A program made the position numbers and the translations under genes. The notes beneath the pieces were generated by a model. It did no database searches. It saw only the letters and a list, made by a program, of their open reading frames with translations, and had not been told where the DNA came from. A stretch of 64,000 bases of DNA from Amia ocellicauda (taxonomy: Eukaryota; Chordata; Actinopteri; Amiiformes; Amiidae), in assembly GCF_036373705.1 (NCBI RefSeq), contig NC_089856.1:31220298-31284297 (forward strand), given 5' to 3'. Below, piece by piece: positions 38,701 to 50,407 of this stretch (position 1 is its first letter; every line of letters starts with the position of its first letter).

Positions 38701-40664
38701 CCAATTCTTTAACTGAATTAAACAAATAGTGGTGGGGGGGGGGAAGGTATCCCAATACAAATATACTTATCCAGAATTGGATACGTTGCATTTTTGTTGT
38801 GGAAGTATTGTTTAAGTTTTGGTTGTTTAGTGGAGAGTGGAAATCAATCAGTTCAACTTGAAAGGAGTCAAGTTTAATTGCGCAAAGCAGGAAACGTTGG
38901 GAAACATTTGGTAGACTCATAATCACACAAGTCATTAAACGTGTCACAACTTTCTGTTGGGTATACATGCAGTCCTCATACTTTCACATTAAATGCATGC
39001 ATACACATTAAGCTTAAACATTAAAATCTGCCACCCCAATACATTCAAGGATTCTCTCTTCTGGACGTTCCCACTGAATTCCCAACATGTTTGTGCGATT
39101 TAAAGCCAAACCAGGAAGGCAAATATGAACGATTTACTAGCAATACAAACAATCTGCAGCAGTGAGACACAGATCTGAACAGAGGTGTTTTAAAGCTACA
39201 TTTCACTATGACAAAACCTTTAAATGGTCTTTTGGGATATTCGGACAGATCAGAACATTATCCAGAGAAAGACAAAATGCTGATCATATTTTAAACAGTC
39301 TATTTATTCTCAAATGATATATTAAAATACAAGACAAAACTTAATTTGATGAACTGCCTGAACCCTAAAACAGATTGGCTATCCAAGAATAGCGTGTAGA
39401 GGATGTCCAATAACACGCAAACCCTGGACAGAGATTGATGACCCCTCTGCCTCGGTGCCAAAGTCAAGGGCTGCTACTCGGCACTTAAACCTGTATTTAG
39501 GAGGCCAAAGCTAATACCCCAGAGACAAGCTGAACGTAAACAGCATTGCAACCAGAAGTCCTTTCCTTTCCTGAGGTCTATACACCAACATTTGGGTTAG
39601 CTTTCGCTTTTTTTATATAGGTTTAGCCCAAAGAGTAAGAGCCCACAAAAACAGTTAGCATCAAATCACTTTGACTGGGCTTTTAGAAGTTTTTCTTGCC
39701 ATGCCGAATATACACGCACTCGTGCATTCTTCCTAACAAAATGCATACACTGCAACCTGGAGACTGTATAATGTAAAACTGTTTATTTGAAAGTGGCCAA
39801 CTTCTAGATGTGCATACGCAAAACACCTGTTCAAATTGGCTTATGCGGGTGTGTATATATAGATCCAATATAAGCACAGGCACAGAGCCGTAGCTAGGCT
39901 TGCAATAAGGTATTTACACCTTGACAGTGCCGCCAACCACAGTTCAAACCAGTTATATAAAGGTATTTTCCTGTCGCAGAGCCATGTTTGTATCCCATCT
40001 CATCGGCATGCAGTCACTACCCACAGAAACACCCGCAACGCACAAACACAAGCGGGGTGAAAGCGACCGGCTCGGCGCAAACGACAACACGGGACCGCCT
40101 GCGTCGCCGGCCGGGCGAGAGCGCCGATTTTATTTTCTGCAACCCGATCAGACAGGCTTGGCCAGTGCCGGGCGGATGATCCCTCCAGCAGTCACTGTTT
40201 CTCAACGCCTGTGCCATTTCTGAGCCAAGCCTGAGTCACGCAGATCGTCCAAAAATACAGCCCTCCTCTCCAGCGTGTCAACACTTTCCAAAAAGTACCA
40301 GCCGCCCACTAACTCGGACCCGCACCGCCAGCGACGGCCGGGGCAGGTGGCGCACACGGGCTAAATATAATCCGTACATCTGCCCACATCTAGATCTCTG
40401 TATGGCACCAAAAACAAACCAGCGTGGCAGAATATATGCATTCGTGAAATGTACAGCTTGACATGAAATCACATTCGCGTACAGGATTACACAGTCAGTC
40501 GTAAATAAAGAGCTGTTGGTTCGAGTGCTGATCGGGGTCTCAACTCCCCTCTGACACTTCCCCCCCATCCGCAAACTCTTACAGAATAGCCGAGCATACA
40601 TTTCTACAGTGTTGCCGCAAAGCCCTCGACTGAACAGCCGCAGAGAGCAGCTCCCGCACAGCGG

Positions 40665-40704
<40 letters not shown>

Positions 40705-40903
40705 TGTCAAGAGTGCTGTCAGTAGCCAAGCCACACAAGATCAACACTGCGCACAAAATAAACTGCCCCAAACACCTTGAAATCACCTACAACCCTTGTT
40801 AAAAAACACATTCACACACACGGCTGTGTTTGAGCTAAGCCACCTGCAAAGAAAAGTACAACTTCGCGCCAAAGTATTGGCAAAAAAGAATTAAAAAAAT
40901 CAC
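35793..40903 (-). other. bcl6 intron 1 (presumed)
   Basis: An acceptor (ATGAATAG, at 35800-35793) lies 11 nt before the bcl6 ATG, and the proposed first-exon donor is at 40903. Between them there is no coding gene. Features include (GT)n at about 38104-38129 and a T26 tract near 37412-37438. An additional untranslated exon may be hidden here, as human BCL6 has more than one. Confidence 0.5.
40667..40702. repeat. (GA)n microsatellite
   Basis: About 18 GA units within the CpG-rich bcl6 upstream region. Confidence 0.95.
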
Positions 40904-40990
40904 CTGGTAGGGCTTTCCTAGAAACTTCTTGCATCACCACTTCTAAGAACCCCAGTTCTAAGAATCAGAGGAGCTCAATTCTCGGAATTT
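40904..40990 (-). other. bcl6: Untranslated first exon of bcl6, 3' part
   Basis: On the minus strand, CTTTCTAGGAAAGCC... from the site cluster runs to GCCCTACCAG followed by GTGATT, a good donor (exon end 40904). From memory, human BCL6 exon 1 ends in a very similar arrangement, with GTTTCTAGGAAAG a short distance before a CCAG donor. The 5' limit is unknown. The donor and motif are visible; homology to the human exon needs an alignment. Confidence 0.55.
40915..40987. promoter_or_regulatory. Cluster of four TTCYNRGAA sites (BCL6/STAT) in bcl6 exon 1
   Basis: Four imperfect palindromes on the plus strand: TTCCTAGAA (40915-40923), TTCTAAGAA (40941-40949 and 40956-40964) and TTCTCGGAA (40979-40987). 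All fit the STAT consensus TTCYNRGAA. The first is also an exact BCL6 core site (TTCCTAGAA). In mammals BCL6 represses itself through sites in exon 1, and STAT factors act in the same area, so this is a likely conserved autoregulatory module. Confidence 0.65.
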
Positions 40991-42879
40991 GAGCTTTGGG
41001 CCGTACCACTGGCATCGGGCAGGGGAGGATTAGGTTTTTGTCAGGGTCGTCTTAACAGCATTTCAGGAGAACGATTTTAGCGGCACATATACGACTTGAA
41101 TTATCACAGAGAAAGAGATGGAAATCGAAATGAAGCTGATTGTTCTTATGGACGTATTTGGGGGGAAAGGACAGAAAAATAGCGCCCCGTGCCGCGCAGG
41201 TCCCCCTCTACGGTGGCTCGCTCCGAACACAGACGGTCACGTGCGCAGACGAGCAGTCGACGTCGCGCGTGGCTCTGGGCCGGCCTCGCAGTTCTCAGAA
41301 CTAATTTGCTATTCCATGACATAAGCGCGGGCTGCTGCTGCCTGTGCGTGTACTAAACCCACAGCCGTAACATACACACAACACAGGAGGGGTGCTTATA
41401 CACAGGGATGCATGTCCCTTATTGTTCTCTCAATTACTGTTTTTTTGTTTTGTTGTTGAGGTAGCTTTTTCCCTTTTTTTTTTTTGTTTTGTTTGGTTTT
41501 CCGGTCGAGATCTTTTTGCAAATGCTATTTTGTTTTTCTCTCATTGGCATTGGATTGAAGGCCCATCATCCTGCGAGGGTTTCGTTGGAACTGGGAATTG
41601 TTTATGATCGCATGACACTGTGCTTGAAAACTGTTTTTTTTTTTTTTTTTTTGTCAGCTTGGAGGCTACGTTGGTATTTCGTTTATTTTTGCCATTAGAC
41701 CAATGCAATGCATTGCATTTGAATGTAAATATGTGCATGCCATTGGTGATTGCTGTTGGTACTGGTGGCATGCTGTGAGATGTTTAATGGATATAATCGG
41801 TGATTAGTTTTAAAGGATCGTATGCTGCTTTCCTGCAATATGGTTTGCAAACTATAAAACAGCATTTCACTATGTAATTAAAGAACTACTTAAACTTAGT
41901 CAATGCTTAGTGATTCTTTACAGCAATCCATAGACACTAAAGCTAGGGGTGGGCGGAGGTACCGGCTGCTTGCTTACACTGTAATGACAAATAACAACAT
42001 GCAAAGGTACTGTATCTACTGCATAGTTTGATGTTACAAACCAGGGGGTATAGATTGGAGGATTGAGATACAATATACATGTTTCTATTTGTCAGCATTT
42101 GAATTGCCTATAATCAGCTGGAATAACTAATAATATTTTGGACAATAAGGCAACGTCTTCGAATCGATGCCCGAATCTAGTACAGCTTTTCACTTGAGAA
42201 ATGCGTTTCTGTGTCAGCAGAAAAGTATCCATTCAGATCCGAATGTCTGTTGGAGGTTGTAGATCCAAGGCGGTAATGCAGAATACAAAAACATATATAT
42301 TTCAAAAGTTGATGTGAAATGAGAGTAGACTACGTTGATGAGAGTGATATACAGATATATTGTTACAAAACGCTAAGTCCTTCTTGGCCCTGGCGTTATA
42401 AAGTGACAAACGCTATCCAGGGTGATCAGTAACACCTTCAAGACCAAGGACCTTATATGAGTTTGAAACAGTGCTGATCACAAGTCTGTATAGTGTGACA
42501 GTGTTGCTGCAATTGTACAATTACAATCCTTACCAGTGTCTTCTAAGTGTATAACACATCCTGCCCCAGTTCATAAGTATAGGGCGCTCCTCACTAAATC
42601 CTAAAGTTAGAGGATGACATACAAGTTCAACATCTTAAATGCGTAAAAGCGCGTCAATTACAGGATTTACACTAGGCATTTGCAGACTATCTTCTACGCA
42701 TTTTAATATAATGTTAATGAAGAGGTAGTGTGATGACACTGGACCAAACATATTTTGGGCTACATGGTTTCCATTGTAGCCTAAACTTGTTTCTGAACAG
42801 TTCCTTGCGTACTTTGGTAACGTTCATAATAAAACATGGGTGGGAATTACTGTTGTGCCTGATATTAAAGAACAATGCG

Positions 42880-42885
<6 letters not shown>

Positions 42886-42940
<55 letters not shown>

Positions 42941-42955
42941 AATAATAATAATAAT
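42886..42955. repeat. (TTA)n-(AAT)n self-complementary microsatellite
   Basis: A TTA/TAT run of about 53 bp passes directly into a run of AAT units (42939-42955), so the tract is an inverted repeat that can fold into a hairpin. Confidence 0.93.
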
Positions 42956-43351
42956 ACACTTTTAATAAACCACTGACAATAGCTTTTGCACCCCGAATAG
43001 GATGACCTAGTCTCACACCATGCTGGCATATGACCATGCCATTGGCATTTTTCATACTGCAAATAGTATTTCTTCGCATTTAATTTACTTTTTAGTTGTT
43101 GGAACAGAATCGATTGCATTTGCCCACTCTGCCCCTTTTTAAAGCCCTTCAGACCTGGACGTTTTTCGCTTGTCTTTACGAGCTATCTACTGTTCTGTAA
43201 AACTCAGCATTACCAATAGGCTAAATGATCACAAAACAAAACCAAAAACCAAGTAAGCAAACCAAAACTGAACCCTAACAGTCCAATGCACAATGCAATA
43301 TGTGTCACTGGGCAGATTTGTTTGGTAACAAGTTGTAAACGTAGCTTATTA

Positions 43352-43414
<63 letters not shown>
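43352..43414. repeat. (TTA)n microsatellite
   Basis: About 20 perfect TTA units, 400 bp from the preceding TTA tract. Confidence 0.95.
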
Positions 43415-46400
43415 AATTGCAGAATTAACTGTAAAGTGTTTGCCAGACTGCGCAATGTTCTTCAACCATATCACGGAGTATGTGATATCACTCAAGTTAT
43501 ATAGTGATGTGTTTATACATTAAAATAAATAAATAAGGTTCTTGTTTTTAAATATTTGTCTTGGTCCACTTCATTCGTGTTTGCTGTCCTGGGTGCATTG
43601 GATGTCTAAAGCAATATACGTCTTATGTATAACAAGATTTAAATATGAAACCAGTGTGAAGCCGTTAACACATTTACCGCGTACTCTTTTTATATTGCAC
43701 TGTAGTTAACCAGCTCCGGGCTGATACACGGTCTGCATAACACCTACAAAATATGACAGCTCACATTTAAGTATTTCTGTTACTCTAAATGCTATCATGT
43801 GTACAGTTTGCATTTCTTATGTTTGAATTATCAATACCTCCAATGGCAACCTGCATTATCCTATGCTAAGTTTAGGTACAGGATATACCAATAACAGCAT
43901 ATTTTTCAGATAAAAAGCAGTACCCAACATACACAAAGTGGTCTGATAAAATTTTGTTACGCATAATTACCTCAGTATGAACACTTACAATGCTCAATAG
44001 ACGTATGATTAGAAGTTTTCTCTATTCTCTATTATCTAAGTTTTTTCTATTACGTTGTGGCATATACACGAAAAACTATTATTACTTGTGTATGTAACAG
44101 TAATTCTAACAAATACATTTAGCAAACAGGGTAAATTGATCCAGAGAGCTTTAATATGAACAATTCATGAATTATTACATTTTTTTACATTAATTGATCT
44201 TCATTATTGTGCAAAGTGTGGTTTTACTGTGTGAGTTGCAGATCCGATAACAGTCCTTAATCAACAAGGACAGTGACAGTCTTGGATACAATCAGACTTA
44301 CAAAGCATCTTTTAAACAATCTATTATTTGTGTTTATATTTTCTTCTTTTGTTGTTTACAATTTTAGTTTTTTCATTTGTACAGTTGGAATGTAGGTTAT
44401 ATTTTGAACTTTTTGTCCACAATGTTCCTGCATTTGACTAGGAAAAGACAATTTCGGAGGCCTGCCTGTGAAAGGTTGTATGGACTGGACACTTACACCA
44501 CAAAGTGTATTTGACTTTAAGTTTATGTAATCGTCTACAGAACAGGTACAGTGGCATGTGATACTATATAGGCTTGTTTATATTTTAAAATGGATTGAAA
44601 GTGTATCACACACAGATAATAGCAGTTTGACCCATATTACCTCCCACGGCATTAAAAATGTCACTCAGGTTAATGCTGTTCACATGTATAATGCCTTTTG
44701 GATAGCCTTATTGCAGTTTAATTGTATTCTGAATTTGCCATGTTTCAGTGACATAATGATTAATGTTAGGTTAGATTACTCTACTGTAAATAGTATTATT
44801 TTGTTGTTTATTTGTTTGTTTCTGCTAGAACCATTCAGGTAACTTGGTTATTCTCGACCCCCCAACCTTGTCATTGGCTAGTGATAAGCATAATGTTTTT
44901 TGCAGAGTAGTAGTCCTACACTTCACAAATCTAGAACAGTTTGTGTTCTACTATATTTAAGTTAAATAAAGCCTATTCGATTAAATTATGTTTCTACAGA
45001 GTAGTAGCATCTCATTTGATATTTATATTTAATGATATTTAACAATGTTTATAATACTCTACATTTTGTAATGTATTGTTATTATGATTAGTGTTATTGA
45101 TTTTGCTATGAAATTATAAGACATAATAATGATTCTGCCTTTTAATATTTAGTTAATGGTAGTCGGACATTTATAGGACGAATAATAACAAATAAAGCAA
45201 TGTCTGACTTCAGTTACATCAAGTTTATTTTGTCACAAAGCACACTACAGTGAATCTAACCTCATTTCTAAATGTAAAAATACTTGTGAAACTGAAATTA
45301 GATGGGGGGAGATGTGTATGAAATTTGAAATTATTTAAATCAATAGATAAAAAAAACAGAGACATTAATTAAACATTCCTCTCTAACACTAGTAGGCTCT
45401 TTTTGCCACATGAAAATACACGCGCTCGCCATAAACAGAAAAGTGCAAAGACAGACACCCCACCAAAAATAAGGTTAAAGAGATCTGACAGGGGTGAATA
45501 ATGGGACATGGATAGAAGTTAGTGGGAAATTTCCAGGTGACTGGATATTCCACTGTCTATGGTTAACCCTGATTGTCCAGATCAAGAATAGCATAAGGCA
45601 TTTGTTTCTGGAGTCTCTAGCAAATAGGCACGGCAATGCGGAAACATAACTCCGGATAAATGCCTACGTGGCTGAAATGTGTGCGTGTTGTCTGTGTGTC
45701 TGCTGGAACTACCAGACAGAACTGGGTAGAAAGGAAGATCAGGTAGATGTAAACCACGCTTCTCCACATTCAATGTCAGTCGTGGCAAACACAGAGGCCA
45801 CGGCCTGCTGTACGCTGACACTTTACAGATGAGGGTTTTGTTTTTCATTTTATTTTTGCAAGTCTTAGTCAATGGAAATAGATGCTGGTGGTCTGTGTTA
45901 GTTCAGCTGCATATAAAGACTGACCAAGAGGACGTCAGCTTTCACTGCCAGTCAAACACAAAGATGGAAGGCCAGTCAGGGCATCACTAACTCACCACTG
46001 CCTGCCAAGTCAGCTGAGTCAACCCTAATGAACAGGCGTGTCTTGTCCTCGACTGATCCACGTCACCATGTCCCACTATTTCTGCTTCTTGGGAATGCCT
46101 ACTAAAGATTCGGTGCCAATAACACTCTGTAGACCAGAAACGCTGATCTTCTCCACTCCACACAGAATGACTACTAAGCATATATGTGTAAAATGGAAAC
46201 ACCCAAAATAAAACGATGTCAAATCTCACAATGTATCCTGATATACAGACTGATTTTTAAAATTATTTTTAAAGTTTACATCAGGGTCAATTCATTTGGA
46301 ATTTGCAGGTGTTTTATGTTTGAAATATCTACGTTTACTATGATACATAGTGCAAAGTTATTGGCTACTACTACTACTACTGCTACTACTGCTAATAGTA

Positions 46401-48387
46401 ACGTAATATACAATTATCAGTCTTGTTTGGATCAGTTGTTACAAGGAAAAATATGAAATAACGTTCTACCAAAAGTCACAAAAGTCAAACTGAAGTGTAA
46501 TGACTGGGAATGCATGGTGTGTATGTATATGTATTAATAGAAATAGATAGGTAGAGTATAGGTAGGATTTATTTTGTATAAGTAGGTGTGAGTTTGAATG
46601 ACTATGTATTTACAGTAGAAAACTGCATCACTGATGTGTAAAGGTCATCGTTGTGCTCCCACCACCCCCCAAAAAAAAGTCTGTATACACTCACTGTGTT
46701 GCTGCTTAACAGATAATATATTGTCTGTTTACAGCCATTATATAAACACACCGGAACAGCCAAAATAACATATTTTGCCTAAGGGCAGTGCATTTTGGCT
46801 GCCCAAGGAACTTGTCAGGGAATGTGTGGAAACACCAGTTTGTACCACAGAGTGTGACAGCTTTTAAATTAACTGTAGGTACATATGTAAGTGTTGCAGG
46901 TATTAAAACTTTTTAACCTCCCTTATTGTAAATTGGAGTAAACCCTATTATTGGCCATTTAAATCATTGTAAAAGATAATGATGTTAACCCACAGTTACA
47001 TGCAGAAAGCTTGCAAACCAGTGTTCGTTTATTGAAAGTGGCAACAATTCATTTTATAACCGCTAAGCAAAAAAGAGAACCAAACAGGAAACTGGAATAA
47101 AATGTATGCATACTTACATTTTAAAAATACATACTAAACTGTAAGGGGTGTGGTGGAGTGGTGAGGAACAAACCTCTGAATTACAAAAAGTTTGTTGGGA
47201 TACAAAGAAATAAAAGAAGGGTGACATGAATAAGCAGTTATTGTTAAGGATCATACTTTTAAGGATTCTTTTAAAGTTATATACAAATCAACTGAATATC
47301 AATTTTAAAAAGTTTGATAAAATTAAAAAAAAATTGATATGTACCATCTTATATACTAATAAATAGAAAAAAACAAATTCACAATTTCAGTCATAATAAT
47401 TCAGATGTAGCTCTCTTTTAAAAAATGGACCATTCATTTTTACGAGTTACACTCCTGCAACTTACAGCTATCTCTTCATTTTGTAATACCTTTCAGTGTT
47501 ATTAGTTTTCTCATATAATTTGCTATTCAAAATATGTTGCCCACCACACAGGTTCCTTCCTCAAAGGCTCACAGCTATAAAGCTGAAAGTCATATATTAC
47601 TTTGCCACAAACTAGTCTGGGTCAAAGAATGATACAGAGGAGACGCTTGAGACTGTTTAACGTATACATCCACCAACAAGCCCATAGAAGATAGTTTTAG
47701 GCTACAGAGACAAAATCTCTTAGGAATATAGCTCATTTTAGTGCAAAGTGTTCCAGATTGAGAAACAATGTCATTAGTAAACCTCATGTCCCTCTACACA
47801 TACATTTACAGTAAGCACTGTATGTTGTATACTGTATTGTATGACAATATGTCGGGTGCAGGCTGCTTACAGTTAGAACTTTTCACCCTTTCGTTGAATG
47901 AAGCTCAGGAACAGAGAGAGATCCAAAGGCAATGTATGAAACCTGAACCTGAAACACGGTGGGAATGACATATTTTACTAATGAATCCAAAGGGGTTTCA
48001 TTTTAGAGGTGTATTTAGTTGTGGTTTTAGGGATTACTGCCTATTTTCATTTGCAAATGTTGTTAGTGGATGTTGTTTGTATTACAGATCGGATATGAGT
48101 TCATATTTGTGTTTTTCTATGATTTTACTTCTATGTATCCAGTTATACATATGATGTGCAATTTTCTGTGTTTTGTTTCTGTTGCTTGGATTATTTGACT
48201 GACCTTCTGACTAAGCTCTCAAGTAAGAATTCTTCTAGTCAATTTGAGAAGTGCGTGATAAGTACGTTTCAGGCAATTTCTTAAACCTACAGGCTAGGAG
48301 CTGGGCTTAAAAACAGGAACAATTATGAGTCTCTTCCCCACCTGATCTCACCATTATGTTACCCTTATATAGTTAAATGGAAAATTA

Positions 48388-49563
48388 CAGTTAGGTCCAT
48401 AAATATTTGGACAGTGACACCAGTCATCATTTTGGCTCTGTACGCCACCACAATGGATTTGAAAAGAAACAATCAATATGTGATTGAAGTGTAGACTTTA
48501 ATCTTTAATTTGAGTGTAGTTACATCCATTGGGTGAAAGGTGTAGGAATTACCCCCATTTTTATAGGTGGTCCCCCCAATTTTAGGGGCTCAAAAGTATT
48601 TGGCCAAACTAACATAATCATGAATTAAATTGTGAGTTTCAATACTTGGTTGCAAATCCTTTGCAGTCAATGACTGCCTGAAGTCTGGAACCCATAGACA
48701 TCAACAGATGCTGGGTTTCTTCCCTGGTGATGCTCTGCCAGGCCTACACTGCAGCTGTCTTTAGTTCCTGCTTGTTCTTGGAGTGTGCTATCCTATGGAC
48801 AGATGAGATGAAGTTCAGCTTGTACCAGAATGATGGGAAGAGAAGAGTATGGAGAAGGGAAGGAACAGCCCATGATCCCAAACATACCACCTCATCTGTG
48901 AAGCATGTTATGGCATGGACATGTATGGCTGCCAAGGGAACTGGTTTCCTTGTATTTATTGAGGATGTGACTGCTGATAAAAGCAGCAGGATGAATTCTG
49001 AAGTGTTTAGGACTATACTATCTTCACAGTGCAGATGGACAATGACCCGAAGCATACTGCGAAAGCAACCCAGGACTTTTTTAAGGTGAAGAAGTGGAAT
49101 GTTCTGCAATGGCCAAGTCAGTGAACTGACCTGAATCCAATTGAGGCAAAACCGAAGACAAAACGCCACCAAAAACAAGCAGGAACTAAAGACAGCTGCA
49201 GTGCAGGCCTGGCAGAGCATCACCAGGGAAGAAACCCAGCATCTGGTGACGTCTATGGGCTCCAGACTTCAGGCAGTCATTGACTGCAAAGGATTTGCAA
49301 CCAGTATTGAAACGCACAATTTAATTCATGATTATGTCAGTTTGGCCAAATACTTTTGAGCCCCTTAAATTGGGGGGACCACCTATAAAAATGGGTGTAA
49401 TTCCTACACCATTCACCCAATTTGGATGTAATTACCCTCAAAGTAAAGATGAAAGTCTACATTTAAAGCTTAAAGATTGTTTCCTTTCAAATCCATTGTG
49501 GTGGCGTACAGAGCCAAAATGATGACAATTGTGTCACTGTCCAAGTATTTATGGACCTAACTG
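48388..49563. mobile_element. Snap-back Tc1-like element with 393-bp inverted arms
   Basis: Flanked by TA (48386-48387 and 49564-49565). The ends read CAGTTAGGTCCATAAATA inward. The left arm (48388-48780) and right arm (49171-49563) are inverted copies of each other, with only scattered differences. The right arm includes the transposase C-terminal coding sequence (AVQAWQSITREETQHLV and SRLQAVIDCKGFAT). The left arm is therefore an inverted duplicate of the element's 3' end, replacing the normal 5' end. The central about 390 bp keeps a broken transposase segment. Confidence 0.92.
48782..49155 (+). pseudogene. Catalytic-domain remnant of a Tc1-like transposase
   Basis: Readable in shifted frames: ILWTDEMKFSLYQNDGKRRV (first Asp), then [20 protein letters not shown], then, after a frameshift, [15 protein letters not shown] (second Asp), [11 protein letters not shown] and, past a TGA, TDLNPIE (Glu). 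The DNA-binding N-terminal half is absent. It continues into the right arm, where the C-terminal end is encoded. It cannot make an active transposase. Confidence 0.8.
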
Positions 49564-49943
49564 TATAAATTGAACAGCCACAACAATGGAAACTTACATG
49601 CTTAAATTTAAATATGGTAAGGAACATAATTGTATTTCCTCTTAATATTATCAATTTATCATATTTAATATGTTTTTTCTACAACGTACATTATTCATTT
49701 TATTATTTTTTCCCCTATGAAATAAAAAGATCAGCCTGTTTTTAGATTTAAGCCATTGCTTCCAATGCTTCAAATGTATGCAACATAGTGGTGTGTTTTG
49801 TCTAGGCAGATTATTGAGAAACATGTCTGAAAGCATTTAACAAACTGATGCTGAGTATTTTAGGTCATTCTGTAGGTAGTAATTAGGTTTTTTAAGGGAT
49901 TTCCAAATAAAATATGCAGGAAACATATATTCTAATATACCGT

Positions 49944-49988
<45 letters not shown>
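49944..49988. repeat. (GT)n(AT)n compound microsatellite
   Basis: A run of GT units passes into a run of AT units. Confidence 0.93.
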
Positions 49989-49990
<2 letters not shown>

Positions 49991-50372
49991 TTCAGATTTA
50001 TTTATACCTTGTTCATACCATTCATACAGTATTTTAAGTACATTATTGTAAGTGTAACTAAACGTTAACTTACCATGAAAATGCATGTGTACAATACATA
50101 TGTTTTTATACAAATAAAAAATAAAAAAATGTAATATATATGTAATTATATATTTATAATATATGCCTCCTGAGATGTTGATGAACCCATTAAAGGGTTC
50201 TCTGCCATGTCATCATAGCAAGATTTACGAAATACTCATTTATAGGGTATGAATAAATGTTAATACCAAGTGTAATACATACAATATTGATAGTTATACA
50301 ATTCCTACATTTTTTGTGTATTTGTATTGTCAGTATTGTATTGACATTCAGTTGATACATCTACTTTAAATT

Positions 50373-50404
<32 letters not shown>

Positions 50405-50407
<3 letters not shown>

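Larger units (their letters stand above)
40030..41300 (-). promoter_or_regulatory. CpG-rich region, likely bcl6 promoter and first exon
   Basis: The local GC and CpG content is far above the AT-rich surroundings, with dense CpG at about 40060-40345 and 41180-41290. It lies 4-5 kb upstream of the bcl6 start codon and contains the proposed untranslated first exon. The transcription start was not located. Confidence 0.5.
41301..48387. other. Gene-free stretch upstream of bcl6
   Basis: No exon, RNA gene or transposon recognised, apart from microsatellites listed separately. A TATAAAG-like motif near 45912 is not followed by a credible ORF. Distal bcl6 enhancers could lie here but cannot be told apart by eye. 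Confidence 0.45.

Noticed and set aside
39921-40223. 100-aa plus-strand ORF in the CpG-rich region
   Set aside because: Open because of high GC content; lies in the presumed bcl6 promoter and has no known motif.
43286-43504. Poly-Tyr ORF
   Set aside because: Translation of the (TTA)n microsatellite.
45900-46140. TATAAAG followed by an ATG, considered as a small gene promoter
   Set aside because: The ORF is only a few codons and there is no other support.
48744-49223. 159-aa minus-strand frame in the snap-back element
   Set aside because: Mostly the antisense of transposase sequence; it arises from the inverted arms.
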